From contig NZ_JACSET010000016.1 of the NCBI RefSeq assembly GCF_014334325.1, positions 1 through 44,086 of the forward strand: a stretch of 44,086 bases of DNA, given 5' to 3'. A program made the translations under genes and the position numbers. This DNA comes from Treponema sp. Marseille-Q4130. GTDB taxonomy: Bacteria; Spirochaetota; Spirochaetia; Treponematales; Treponemataceae. The notes under the pieces were generated by a model. That model was not told where the DNA came from. It was given only the letters and a program-made list of their open reading frames with translations, and searched no databases. How positions within the stretch are numbered: the first letter of the stretch is position 1; the number at the start of each line of letters is the position of its first letter. Shown piece after piece: positions 15,061 to 22,914 of the stretch.

Positions 15061-15231
15061 ATGACACGATACGAACGGCTTATTGCAACGGTCGCCGACG
15101 AAACGGCGAAAGCGGAAGAAGCAAAAAAGCGCGGCGATGAGAATATGGAAAAGTTTCATCGGCACGCGGCAGAGGGTTTTCAGCAGCAACTGCACGGGCT
15201 TTCGCTCGACGAAGCAGCGGAACTTGTATGA
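15061..15231 (+). CDS. Small helical phage protein
   Basis: 56 residues, starting with an ATG immediately after the stop of the HTH gene and ending as ATGA with the VRR-NUC gene. The sequence is charged and helical (MTRYERLIATVADETAKAEE and on), with no cysteine and no membrane segment. It is not recognised. Tight packing between two well-supported genes and correct coupling make it a real early gene. The role is unknown. Confidence 0.6.
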   Translation: MTRYERLIATVADETAKAEEAKKRGDENMEKFHRHAAEGFQQQLHGLSLDEAAELV

Positions 15232-15575
15232 AAACGTTACGCGACGTGCCGGAGAGCGAAGTTGTCCGCGAAGTGAAAGAGGTGATCCGAATCACGGGTT
15301 TGAAGCTCCAGCGGATAAACACGGGGAGCTTTGCAATCGGCGAGGGGCGATCGAAACGGTTTGTTAAAACAGCCGAAGCGGGAACGCTCGACTTCGAGGG
15401 GTACGACAACCGCGGTCGGCACGTGGGCATCGAGTGCAAACGACCTGTCGGCGGCAGGTTGTCGGACGCACAGGCGGAGCGGATCGACGACATAAACCGC
15501 AAGGGCGGCGTTGCGTTTGTGGTAACAAGCGGCGCGGAAGCAATGGAATTATTAAAAATTAATAAGTGTATATAG
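15228..15575 (+). CDS. VRR-NUC domain nuclease
   Basis: 115 residues, a stand-alone VRR-NUC of the PD-(D/E)XK fold as found in many phages. D55 (GTLDFEGY) and E69-C-K71 (GIECKRP) form the metal-binding catalytic centre; KRPVGGRLSDAQ and the VTSGAEA end are typical of the family. Likely acts as a branched-structure or Holliday-junction nuclease in phage recombination. The ATG overlaps the previous stop (ATGA). Confidence 0.8.
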   Translation: MKTLRDVPESEVVREVKEVIRITGLKLQRINTGSFAIGEGRSKRFVKTAEAGTLDFEGYDNRGRHVGIECKRPVGGRLSDAQAERIDDINRKGGVAFVVTSGAEAMELLKINKCI

Positions 15576-15584
15576 GGGGTGCAT

Positions 15585-15938
15585 ATGGAAATGGAAAAGG
15601 TGAAATTGTCGAACTTACAGCACGGGGTCGTGATTGATATGTTCGACGAGGAATTCAACAAGGTGCTGCGCAACATCGCCGACGACAACGTCAAGCCGGA
15701 TGCAACGCGGGAAATCTGTATCAAAATACAGATAAAGCCCGACAAGACACGGCAGACGGCGGCGACGAAGATCGACGTAACGAGTAAGCTCGCGCCGGTC
15801 AAATCGTCGGACGGCATGATGTTTATCGGCACGGAAGACAACGAAGTGGTTGCCTACGAAGACAACTACAATCAGCAGGAACTCGGCATGGATAAGCCGG
15901 GTATTTACAGAATGGCGGAAGCCGCAGGGGGACAATAA
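15585..15938 (+). CDS. Phage protein of the replication-terminator-protein family
   Basis: 117 residues from the ATG at 15585, preceded by GGGGG at 15575-15579. The pattern of an N-terminal helix (LSNLQHGVVIDMFDEEFNKV), a beta strand segment with ITIKP-like spacing (ICIKIQIKPDKTRQT), then LAPVKSSDG resembles a phage family often named replication terminator protein; the name does not establish function. Basic and acidic patches alternate. It lies in the early operon upstream of recombination genes. Confidence 0.5.
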   Translation: MEMEKVKLSNLQHGVVIDMFDEEFNKVLRNIADDNVKPDATREICIKIQIKPDKTRQTAATKIDVTSKLAPVKSSDGMMFIGTEDNEVVAYEDNYNQQELGMDKPGIYRMAEAAGGQ

Positions 15939-15940
15939 AA

Positions 15941-16672
15941 ATGGATAAAGCAACGATCGACAAAATCGAAGAGCTTGCAATGCAAAATCGAACCGTCGAA
16001 GTCGACGGACAGGTGTTTTCGGAGCACAAGCTCCAGCCGGTGTATTTTACACCGTGCGCGGATCGGCTTACCGTGCATAGTCTTTTGGGTTTTTGCACAT
16101 ATATCAACAACGGTTTTGACGGCATTACAAAAGATGACGGTATGGTCATTGTTTCCGACATCAACAGAACAAAACTTGTTAGCAAGCTGTTCGGCAAAGA
16201 TAAATCACGGGAAACTTTTATTGCTGCCGAACTTTGCGAAGTCGAAGAATTCCCGTTCGGGCAATTTATGACGCAGGAAGAATTCGCGATCAAATTCCGA
16301 AGCCTTTTTGTGCCGAGTGAAAAGAACGACACGAACTACGTTCTGTCGTTCGTCTCCAAATTACACGGCGGAACGGCAATCGCAACGGAAGACGACGGTA
16401 TTACGCAACAGGTCGGCGTATCGCGTGGCGTGTCCGGCAAGATGACAGGAAAGGCTACGTTGAAGCCGATTGTCAAACTCGCGCCTTATCGGACGTTCCG
16501 CGAAATCGAACAGCCGGAAAGCGAGTTTTTGCTCCGTATGCGTCTTAACAGCGACAACATACCGCTTGTTGCGCTGTTTGAAGCGGACGGTGGCGCATGG
16601 CGGATCACGGCGATGAACCGTATCGCCGAATACATCGCAAAAGCGTGTCCCGATGTAAAAATCATCGCATAA
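15941..16672 (+). CDS. Phage protein of unknown function
   Basis: 243 residues, beginning 2 nt after the previous stop. Its C-terminal half has conserved-looking stretches (KPIVKLAPYRTFREIEQPES, and VALFEADGGAWR about 30 residues later) of the kind seen in proteins next to the previous family in Gram-positive siphophages. A YfdQ/DUF2303-like relationship is possible but not secure. There is no membrane or nucleotide-binding motif. It is probably an early replication or recombination accessory. Confidence 0.45.
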   Translation: MDKATIDKIEELAMQNRTVEVDGQVFSEHKLQPVYFTPCADRLTVHSLLGFCTYINNGFDGITKDDGMVIVSDINRTKLVSKLFGKDKSRETFIAAELCEVEEFPFGQFMTQEEFAIKFRSLFVPSEKNDTNYVLSFVSKLHGGTAIATEDDGITQQVGVSRGVSGKMTGKATLKPIVKLAPYRTFREIEQPESEFLLRMRLNSDNIPLVALFEADGGAWRITAMNRIAEYIAKACPDVKIIA

Positions 16673-16716
16673 AACACAGGTCGGGCGCAACAAAGATACA
16701 CGGCGGGTGCAAGCCC

Positions 16717-16749
16717 CGCGCGCTCGAATAACGCAAGCGGCCGCGCGCG
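16717..16749 (+). other. GC-rich hairpin before the bet gene
   Basis: CGCGCGC (16717-16723) pairs with GCGCGCG (16743-16749) across a 19-nt loop, in the 103-bp gap before bet. It is followed by TTTAATAATTTT, too broken for a strong terminator. It may be a partial terminator or an mRNA processing/stability stem separating bet from the upstream genes. Confidence 0.4.
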
Positions 16750-16775
16750 TTTAATAATTTTCAAGGGGTGCAAGA

Positions 16776-17600
16776 ATGAATGAAATTATTAAAAAAGAGC
16801 CTACGGAGATAATCACCCCCGTAGACGAAAAAACAATCATGGAATATCTCGACACGACCGGATTGACAAAATCGCTCTTGTCGAAAGAAAAGGCGATGTT
16901 TGTGAATATGGCGCGGCTGTACGGATTAAATCCGTTTAAGCGCGAAATTTATTGTACGGTATACGGCGAAGGGCAATATCGGCAGTGCTCGATCGTAACG
17001 GGTTATGAGGTGTACTTAAAACGGGCGGAACGTATCGGGAAGCTCGACGGTTGGCAGGCGCAAATCACGGGCAATTTGCAAGACGGGACGCTCGCCGCAA
17101 CGGTTACGATCTGGCGCAAGGACTGGACGCATCCGTTTACACATACAGCGTTTTATACCGAGTGCGTGCAGACGAGTAAAAAGACGGGCGAGCCTAATGC
17201 GATATGGCGCAAAATGCCGAGCTTTATGGTGCGCAAGGTCGCAATCGCGCAGGCGTTTCGTTTGTGCTTTTCGGACGAGTTCGGCGGTATGCCGTACACC
17301 AATGACGAAATGGGCGTAGACGCGCCGAAAGAACGCGACATCACTCACGAAGCGTCGGCAACGATAGTTCCCGATGACGCTGCCGAAACACCGAATACGG
17401 AAGCGAAAAACGACACACCGGCTGCGGACGTAGTAATACAACTTGAAATGCTTTTGACAAAATACGGTAATCAATTGAGCGGAAAGCCGTACGAACTCGC
17501 CGAAGAAGCGCTCCGTACGGGAAGCGACGCGGAAGTCATTGCGATGTATGACCGCGTCGTCTCGTATCTCAAACGAAAAGGAATACAGGTAGGTAAATAA
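16776..17600 (+). CDS. bet: Bet-family single-strand annealing recombinase
   Basis: 274 residues with the lambda Bet/RecT-like core: FVNMARLYGLNPFKREIYC (about 47-65) and SIVTGYEVYLKRAERIGKL (about 75-93), followed by a TVTIWRKD strand and a long MVRKVAIAQAFRLCF helix (149-163). It anneals complementary single strands during phage recombination. No exonuclease partner of the lambda Exo or YqaJ type is seen in the window. The C-terminal 70 residues are more variable and helical. Start ATG is supported by AGGGG 9 nt upstream. Confidence 0.85.
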   Translation: MNEIIKKEPTEIITPVDEKTIMEYLDTTGLTKSLLSKEKAMFVNMARLYGLNPFKREIYCTVYGEGQYRQCSIVTGYEVYLKRAERIGKLDGWQAQITGNLQDGTLAATVTIWRKDWTHPFTHTAFYTECVQTSKKTGEPNAIWRKMPSFMVRKVAIAQAFRLCFSDEFGGMPYTNDEMGVDAPKERDITHEASATIVPDDAAETPNTEAKNDTPAADVVIQLEMLLTKYGNQLSGKPYELAEEALRTGSDAEVIAMYDRVVSYLKRKGIQVGK

Positions 17601-17601
17601 T

Positions 17602-18519
17602 ATGGCAGAAAAAAAACAAACGGAAAACGCACTTGAACAGGCAAACGCATTGCAGTTGGTCGTCACAAAAAATATCACGGGCGTACTCGAAACAAATATT
17701 GCGGGGCTTGAACTGTATGTCGATGAGAAGCTCAAAAGCTATACGCCCGAAACGTATCTCGGAGACGCTGACGCGGCGAAAAAAGACAGGGCGGAATTGA
17801 ACAACGCGCAAAAACTCTTGTCGCAATCGCGAATACAGCTCATGAAAGAGCTTATGAAACCTTATGCCGATTTTGAAGCACGGTGCAAAACACTTGAAAA
17901 GAAAATCGGCGAAGCAAGCGGGAAGCTCGACGAAATCGTCAAGGCGAAAGAGGCGGAAGAAAAACGTGCGAAAGAAGCGCACGTCAATGAACTTTGGCTC
18001 TCTAAAAAATTTGACGTCGTACCGCTTGAAAAAGTTTTTAATCCAAAGTGGTTGAATAAAACGACAAAAGAGAGCGACATCAGCGCCGAGATGGACGCGA
18101 TTATTAAACGGATTTATTCGGAGCTTAAAATCATCGAAAAGTACGGCGATGACGCCGAGACACTCAAGGCGCATTATCTTATGTGCTTGAACATCTCCGA
18201 TACGATGGACTACGGCGAGGAACTCGCGAAACAACGGGAAGCCGTCGCAAAGGAAAAAGCCGAACGAGAGGCGCGGGAGCACGGAGAGCAGATCGAAAAG
18301 CAACGCGCGGAAGTGCGCGAAGAAAACGCGCGGAAAATACAAGACGCGCCGATCGACAGGCTTGCGCAAGCGGCACTCGGTATTGAAAAACCGGCGGAAG
18401 AAAAAGCGGTTGAATATGTTGTAACGATCCGCATAAAGCCGTCGGAAGTCAATGAGGTAAAATCGCTCCTTACGTCAAACGGTATCGAGTACGTGAGTTT
18501 TGAGAGGTTGGATTTTTGA
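17602..18519 (+). CDS. DUF1351 family coiled-coil protein
   Basis: 305 residues; the overall layout matches DUF1351 phage proteins that often sit next to recombinase genes. A long helical, coiled-coil region rich in Lys and Glu spans about 60-130 and again 200-250, and a small alpha/beta domain ends the protein (VVTIRIKPSEVNEVKSLLTS), similar to the C-terminal domain of that family. Starts 1 nt after the bet stop. Function not established; association with the recombination module suggests a DNA-binding or recombinase accessory role. Confidence 0.65.
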   Translation: MAEKKQTENALEQANALQLVVTKNITGVLETNIAGLELYVDEKLKSYTPETYLGDADAAKKDRAELNNAQKLLSQSRIQLMKELMKPYADFEARCKTLEKKIGEASGKLDEIVKAKEAEEKRAKEAHVNELWLSKKFDVVPLEKVFNPKWLNKTTKESDISAEMDAIIKRIYSELKIIEKYGDDAETLKAHYLMCLNISDTMDYGEELAKQREAVAKEKAEREAREHGEQIEKQRAEVREENARKIQDAPIDRLAQAALGIEKPAEEKAVEYVVTIRIKPSEVNEVKSLLTSNGIEYVSFERLDF

Positions 18520-18530
18520 GCGAGGAAACT

Positions 18531-18725
18531 ATGACGGCGGTTATCGCAATTCCCGCGTACGAGACGGCGGCGAAGCCGAAAATCTTTTCGTCGGTGCTGA
18601 AATGCGCCGAATGGTTTTTGACGACGTCCGGCAGGATTAAAACGCACATCAAAAACGGCAAGGAATACGCGGGGTATTTTTTCGACGAGGCGATCGAAAA
18701 GCAAGGGGGTAGAAATGACGGGTAA
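18531..18725 (+). CDS. Small phage protein
   Basis: 64 residues from the ATG at 18531, which has GAGG 5 nt upstream; a TTG 15 nt earlier would overlap the previous stop. It contains a pattern reminiscent of short HTH-like or recombination-accessory proteins (SSVLKCAEWFLTTSGRIKTHI) but is not recognised. It overlaps the next gene by 11 bp. Confidence 0.5.
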   Translation: MTAVIAIPAYETAAKPKIFSSVLKCAEWFLTTSGRIKTHIKNGKEYAGYFFDEAIEKQGGRNDG

Positions 18726-18957
18726 ACTTGCAAAGAAAGACATCACGAGCATCTGCGAAGCGGTCGGCGTAGTGATCGATCGTATGCCGGCGGGGAAACA
18801 GTTTTCGGGGTATGACTTAAAAAATGCGGTTGTGCGGATATATCCCGATTGCGTACATTGCTACGTTGATACGGTGCTTCGGTGCGCGCGGCTTAAACGA
18901 CGCGGGAGCTTTTTTGTCGTAAACCGACACAAAAGTTTGTATCAAAAACGGGGGTAA
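18715..18957 (+). CDS. Small winged-helix-like phage protein
   Basis: 80 residues. GYDLKNAVVRIYPDCVHCYVDTVLRCARL (about 33-61) reads like a helix-turn-helix of the winged type, with SFFVVNRHKSLY as the wing strand. GGGGGT precedes the ATG. Probably DNA-binding, but no partner is known. It lies just before ssb with a 3-bp gap. Confidence 0.5.
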   Translation: MTGKLAKKDITSICEAVGVVIDRMPAGKQFSGYDLKNAVVRIYPDCVHCYVDTVLRCARLKRRGSFFVVNRHKSLYQKRG

Positions 18958-18960
18958 ATT

Positions 18961-19509
18961 ATGACGGACATCAATCACGTATTGGTTATCGGGAGATTAA
19001 CAAAAGACTTCGGCGCTGACCCGCGAACGTTTTTTTACACGGCGGGCGGAACGGCGTGCGCAAAGGTGAGCATTGCCGTAAACCGAAGCGTAAAACAATC
19101 GGACGGGCAATGGACGGACGAAGTGAGTTTTTTTGACGTTACGATCTGGGGTAAAACTGCGGAAAATCTGAAACCGTATCTTGTCAAGGGGAAGCAGATC
19201 GCCGTCGACGGCTATCTGAAACAGGATCGCTGGCAAAAGGACGGACAGAATTTCAGCAAAGTGAACATCGTTGCGAATTCGGTACAGCTGCTCGGCGGCG
19301 GGACATCCGCGCCCGAAAGTGCGAGCGCGCCGCAATCTTACGGGCAAAATTACGGACGCGCACAAGAGCCGTATCACGGCAACTCGCCGCAGGTGCCGCC
19401 GCGAATGCAGGGAAACTATATGCAATCGCAACAGCAGGTGTATCAAACGCCTGCCGCGCAACAGCAATTCGGCGGGGGCGATGATTTTCCCGAAGATTTA
19501 CAGTTTTAG
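18961..19509 (+). CDS. ssb: Single-stranded DNA-binding protein
   Basis: 182 residues. The N-terminal 110 residues form an OB fold (VLVIGRLTKDFGADPR, FFDVTIWGKTAENLKPYL, KQIAVDGYLKQDRW). The middle is a Gln/Pro/Gly-rich flexible tail. It ends in DDFPEDLQF, the acidic tip with a terminal phenylalanine that binds partner enzymes. It protects single strands during phage replication and recombination. The RBS GGGGGT is 5 nt before the ATG. Confidence 0.95.
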   Translation: MTDINHVLVIGRLTKDFGADPRTFFYTAGGTACAKVSIAVNRSVKQSDGQWTDEVSFFDVTIWGKTAENLKPYLVKGKQIAVDGYLKQDRWQKDGQNFSKVNIVANSVQLLGGGTSAPESASAPQSYGQNYGRAQEPYHGNSPQVPPRMQGNYMQSQQQVYQTPAAQQQFGGGDDFPEDLQF

Positions 19510-19520
19510 GAGCGGCGGCG

Positions 19521-19946
19521 ATGGTAACGGTTATTTTGCATCGAGAGTATGTCAAAGAACATATCGCGTTCGCTGTGCCGACGGACACGACGATCCGCGA
19601 GGCGATAAAGCGCGAACTCGTAAAGTGCCGCGACAAACACAACGATTATGTCCTCGTTACCATCGCGCAGCCGAAGCGCCCGCGCACAACGGGCGACGGA
19701 TCGCAAAATCATCACCTCAATGGCCATATCATGCAGATATGCGCCGAAACGGGAAACGACTATGACGCGGTAAAAAACGCCGTGAAAATGCTTGCGGTTG
19801 AACAGATGGGTTATCCGTATACGGATTTTCACGGGGTGATTACCCCGAAAGGCGAAAGCGAAAGCAGTACCGACGAGTGCGCGAAACTCATCGAAGCCGC
19901 GCACATACTCGCGGCGGATTTGGGAATAATTTTACGTGAGGATTGA
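19521..19946 (+). CDS. Phage recombination-accessory-like protein (NinB-like?)
   Basis: 141 residues. The segment KRPRTTGDGSQNHHLNGHI followed by KNAVKMLAVEQMGYP and a C-terminal helix (ECAKLIEAAHILAADLGIILRED) recalls the layout of lambda NinB/Orf-type and related phage proteins. The match is by pattern only. ATG has GGAG 8 nt upstream. It lies between ssb and the DNA methyltransferase, consistent with a DNA-metabolism role. Confidence 0.45.
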   Translation: MVTVILHREYVKEHIAFAVPTDTTIREAIKRELVKCRDKHNDYVLVTIAQPKRPRTTGDGSQNHHLNGHIMQICAETGNDYDAVKNAVKMLAVEQMGYPYTDFHGVITPKGESESSTDECAKLIEAAHILAADLGIILRED

Positions 19947-19947
19947 G

Positions 19948-20139
19948 ATGCAAAAAACTAATCCGACAATCGTCGCTTCGTTTGAGGAAACAGTCCAGAT
20001 CGGAGAATACGACTGGAAAGACGTGTTGCTTACAAAGGTATGCGACGAAAATACGACAATCGGAGAGCTTATCGAATGGGCGGGGCGAAATCTCGATCGG
20101 GATTATTTTGAAATTAAACTCACGCGAGGCGATAGATGA
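19948..20139 (+). CDS. Small phage protein
   Basis: 63 residues from the ATG at 19948, which has GAGG upstream. It is acidic and mostly beta/alpha (EYDWKDVLLTKVCDENTTIGE). Its stop overlaps the methyltransferase start as ATGA, so it is translationally coupled. Not recognised. Confidence 0.5.
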   Translation: MQKTNPTIVASFEETVQIGEYDWKDVLLTKVCDENTTIGELIEWAGRNLDRDYFEIKLTRGDR

Positions 20140-21176
20140 CCTACCTTTCCGTTTGTTCGGGAATAGAAGCCGCTTCCATCGCATGGGAGCCGCTCGGCTG
20201 GAAAGCCGCAGGTTTTGCCGAAATCGAACCTTTTCCTTGTGAATTATTAAAACAAAAATATCCGCACGTTAAAAACTATGGAGATATGACGAAACATGAA
20301 AACTGGGACATCGGACAATTTGACATTTTGGTCGGCGGAACACCTTGCCAGTCTTTCAGCGTCGCGGGAAAGCGAGGCGGAACAAACGACATACGAGGAC
20401 AGCTCATGTATTCCTATTTGGGAATTGTGGCAAAATATAAACCCCGCTGGGTTTTATGGGAAAATGTGCCCGGCGTTTTATCTTCCGGCAACGGATTTGA
20501 TTTCGCGAGCTTTGTCGCCGGACTGGAGCAATGCGGGTATGGGTGGGCGTACAGGGTGCTTGACGCTCAATATTTCGGAGTGCCCCAGAGACGCCGTAGA
20601 GTGTTCGTTGTCGGACATATTGGAAACCGATGCGACCTTGCCTCAAAAGTATTATTTGAGCAAGGCGGCTTGCGCGGGGATTTTGCGACGGGCAAAGAAG
20701 AGGGGAAAGAAATTGCCGGAACGCTTACGAGCGGCTTTGGAGCAAGAGGTCTAGATATGGACGGAATAGCAAGCGGGCAATACGCAATTGATGTGTATGT
20801 TGTTAACGGTAGACAAAAACCTGTTACAAGTAAAAACATTACCGGAGCGCTTGATACAAATGGCCGCACAAACATTGTTTTCAGTACGTCCTCTTTTGGT
20901 GGTTATCAAGATGGCGTCGGTACACTGCGTTCAAGCGGCGGTGATAACGGATATGGATCGGAAAATCTTACAGTACAAAAAAACCGTGTGCGCCGCCTTA
21001 CTCCGGTTGAATGCGAGCGGCTACAGGGCTTCCCCGATAACTGGACGCAGATTGAATGGCGCGGGAAGCCGAAAGAGCAATGTCCCGACGCCCCGCGATA
21101 TAAAGCGATCGGAAACAGCATGGCAGTGCCAGTTATGCGATGGCTCGGAGTAAGAATAGAGAGATATACGAAATGA
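20136..21176 (+). CDS. Orphan C5-cytosine DNA methyltransferase
   Basis: 346 residues. The motif order is complete: I (SVCSGIEAAS), IV with catalytic C71 (GGTPCQSFSVAG), VI (WENVPGV), VIII (QRRRRVF), IX (RLTPVECERLQGFP) and X (AIGNSMAVPVM). The recognition domain lies between VIII and IX, about 180-290, and is Gly/Ser/Thr-rich. No restriction enzyme is next to it, so it probably protects phage DNA or marks it. AdoMet is the methyl donor. Target sequence cannot be read from the sequence. Confidence 0.92.
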   Translation: MTYLSVCSGIEAASIAWEPLGWKAAGFAEIEPFPCELLKQKYPHVKNYGDMTKHENWDIGQFDILVGGTPCQSFSVAGKRGGTNDIRGQLMYSYLGIVAKYKPRWVLWENVPGVLSSGNGFDFASFVAGLEQCGYGWAYRVLDAQYFGVPQRRRRVFVVGHIGNRCDLASKVLFEQGGLRGDFATGKEEGKEIAGTLTSGFGARGLDMDGIASGQYAIDVYVVNGRQKPVTSKNITGALDTNGRTNIVFSTSSFGGYQDGVGTLRSSGGDNGYGSENLTVQKNRVRRLTPVECERLQGFPDNWTQIEWRGKPKEQCPDAPRYKAIGNSMAVPVMRWLGVRIERYTK

Positions 21177-21466
21177 CGGAGCAACAGAAAGAACAACGCC
21201 GATACGCGCTCGCAATAAGTGGCGGGGTGTGCGAAGTGTGCGGCTCACCACTAGAAGCTCGAGTGCAGGGGGCGCACCGGATCGGCAATACGAAAGCAAA
21301 CCGCGCGAAATACGGCGATTTTGTTATCGATCACCGGTACAACATCGGGATGACGTGCAGTCTAAAATGCAACGCCGCACTCGATATAAGCCGCGACGAC
21401 GGGAAATGTATCGCGCTCTGTAAAAACATATACGACACGGAATTATTAAAATACGGGGGTAAATAA
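21173..21466 (+). CDS. HNH-like zinc-binding phage protein
   Basis: 97 residues from the ATG overlapping the methyltransferase stop (ATGA). CEVCGSP opens a zinc site, AHRIGNTKANRAKYGDFVIDH gives the betabetaalpha-metal region, and TCSLKCN supplies the second cysteine pair. This is the pattern of short HNH/zinc-finger phage endonuclease-like proteins. It may be catalytic or only structural, because the usual final His is not certain. Coupling to the methyltransferase suggests a shared function. Confidence 0.65.
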   Translation: MTEQQKEQRRYALAISGGVCEVCGSPLEARVQGAHRIGNTKANRAKYGDFVIDHRYNIGMTCSLKCNAALDISRDDGKCIALCKNIYDTELLKYGGK

Positions 21467-21640
21467 ATGAAAATAATTATTATTAAGATTATAGACAAGA
21501 CGGTGTATCTTTTATCTCTTTTGTTTGGAATGATTGCATGGGTGCCAATGTTGATAGCTGAGGGGCTTACATTGATTTTAGATTGGACGGATAACAAACT
21601 GTCTGAACACGAAGATAACGAAAGAAAAAAACGAGGGTAA
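21467..21640 (+). CDS. Small membrane protein
   Basis: 57 residues. An Ile-rich start and a hydrophobic stretch (YLLSLLFGMIAWVPMLIAEG) predict one transmembrane segment, followed by a charged tail (DWTDNKLSEHEDNERKKRG). GGGGGT sits inside the previous stop region. Not recognised; an early phage membrane protein could affect the host envelope or be a superinfection factor. Confidence 0.5.
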   Translation: MKIIIIKIIDKTVYLLSLLFGMIAWVPMLIAEGLTLILDWTDNKLSEHEDNERKKRG

Positions 21641-21644
21641 ATAA

Positions 21645-21980
21645 ATGAAAGCACGTGTACTGTATTTATCCGGCGCGATAACAAACAACCCGAACTACAA
21701 AATTGATTTTGCAGTCGCATACAAAAAATTAACCGTAGCAGGCTATAAGGTAATATCGCCGCTTGATATTTGCGATGACGGCTGGGACTGGAATAAATGT
21801 ATGCGGCACTGTATCGAGGTGCTCGTAACAAAATGCGATGCCGTTGCGATTATTCAGTCGTGGTATGTTTCGTTCGGATCGGAGCTTGAAATGCACATTG
21901 CGGAAAAACTAGGTATGCCGGTAAAAACGGTTGAAGATTGGATAGAAGACTGGATAAAAGAAGGTAAAGAAAATGGCTGA
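21645..21980 (+). CDS. DUF4406 protein (nucleoside 2-deoxyribosyltransferase-like fold)
   Basis: 111 residues. VLYLSGAITNNPN at the start and CDAVAIIQSWYVSFGSELEM in the second half are the two nucleotide-binding loops of DUF4406, related to nucleoside deoxyribosyltransferases. Likely binds a nucleotide; activity not established in phages. It overlaps the next gene by 8 bp and has GAGGGT upstream. Confidence 0.7.
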   Translation: MKARVLYLSGAITNNPNYKIDFAVAYKKLTVAGYKVISPLDICDDGWDWNKCMRHCIEVLVTKCDAVAIIQSWYVSFGSELEMHIAEKLGMPVKTVEDWIEDWIKEGKENG

Positions 21981-22914
21981 CAGTTTTGTTTTTTACGCTT
22001 CATTTGCCGAAGCGATGGACGGTCTCAATAACGAGCAATACGGCGAACTTATGCGGGCGATAAACGAGTATGCTATTTTTGATAAATGGCCGAAATTAAC
22101 CGGTGTTTTAAAAATAATTTTTACACTTATCAAACCGCAGATTGACGCAAATACAGTTAAGCGCAACAGCTATTTACAAGACGTAGAAAACGGTAAAAAA
22201 GGCGGACGTCCCGAACGATTTACGCAAGAAGAAAAATTACAAATTGCTTTAGAAAATCATGACGGAGTGCCGGTCGGTCGTATTGCTGACGAGTATAAAT
22301 GCTCTATCAGCTTAATTTATAAAGTATTAAATGAAGTCTCCGATGCAGAATTGGGAAATTACATAAACTCTTTACATTTACATAAACCCGTTTGTGTAAT
22401 TCCACAAACCATAAATGATAATGCAAATGTAAATGCAAATGCAAATGTAAATGAGAATGATTTACCCGAACCCCTTACGGGGGTTTCGGACATTCCCCCC
22501 GAAGAGCCGCCAAAAACAAAAATAAATCGCATAACACCGCCGGATAAAGCACTGGAGCTTGCTCATTTGCTTGCCGCTCTACACAAAAACTATGACAGTG
22601 CCTATGCGCCGAGTGAAAAGCATATTGCAACATGGGCAATCGACATCGACAAACTCAATCGCATTGATAAACGCTCTTACGACGACATCGAACAAGTTAT
22701 TCGCTGGGTAAAAACCGACGGTAATTTTTGGTTGCCGAATATCATGAGCGGTGCAAAGCTCCGCGAGAAATTTCCGGTGCTCTATGTGCAGATGATACAC
22801 CCGCATACGAGTAGGGGCGGCTCACCGCCGAAAAACGGCATGGACGGCGATCAAAGCCAGCAATCAAAGGCGAGCGAAATCGTCAAAAGTTGGAAAACGG
22901 GGGTATACGCATGA
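21973..22914 (+). CDS. Phage replication protein (DUF6291-like N-terminus plus HTH)
   Basis: 313 residues. The N-terminal 70 residues (MADSFVFYASFAEAMDGLNNEQYGELMRAI and on) match the short helical domain of the DUF6291 phage family, followed by a Gly/Arg linker, an HTH (GVPVGRIADEYKCSISLIYKVL, about 97-118), and a C-terminal domain like those of phage replication initiators. The linker is coded by an 8-fold AATGNN repeat (see the origin entry). It precedes a DnaC-like loader, so it probably binds the phage origin and recruits the helicase. Confidence 0.7.
   Translation: MADSFVFYASFAEAMDGLNNEQYGELMRAINEYAIFDKWPKLTGVLKIIFTLIKPQIDANTVKRNSYLQDVENGKKGGRPERFTQEEKLQIALENHDGVPVGRIADEYKCSISLIYKVLNEVSDAELGNYINSLHLHKPVCVIPQTINDNANVNANANVNENDLPEPLTGVSDIPPEEPPKTKINRITPPDKALELAHLLAALHKNYDSAYAPSEKHIATWAIDIDKLNRIDKRSYDDIEQVIRWVKTDGNFWLPNIMSGAKLREKFPVLYVQMIHPHTSRGGSPPKNGMDGDQSQQSKASEIVKSWKTGVYA
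22390..22461 (+). other. Candidate phage replication origin inside the replication gene
   Basis: GTTTGTG (22390-22396) and CACAAAC (22403-22409) form an inverted repeat. Starting at 22414, eight hexamers of the form AATGNN run head to tail to 22461 (NN = AT, CA, TA, CA, CA, TA, AG, AT). This AT-rich iteron-like array lies within the gene of the presumed initiator, as in lambda-type origins. It also codes Asn-rich NANV repeats, so protein constraint alone could explain part of the pattern. Confidence 0.4.

Noticed and set aside
20296-20754. 152-codon frame inside the methyltransferase gene
   Set aside because: Second-frame shadow; the methyltransferase motifs span the whole region and no ribosome site supports it.
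22414-22461. CRISPR array
   Set aside because: Six-base tandem units with no spacers, inside a coding sequence; no cas genes.
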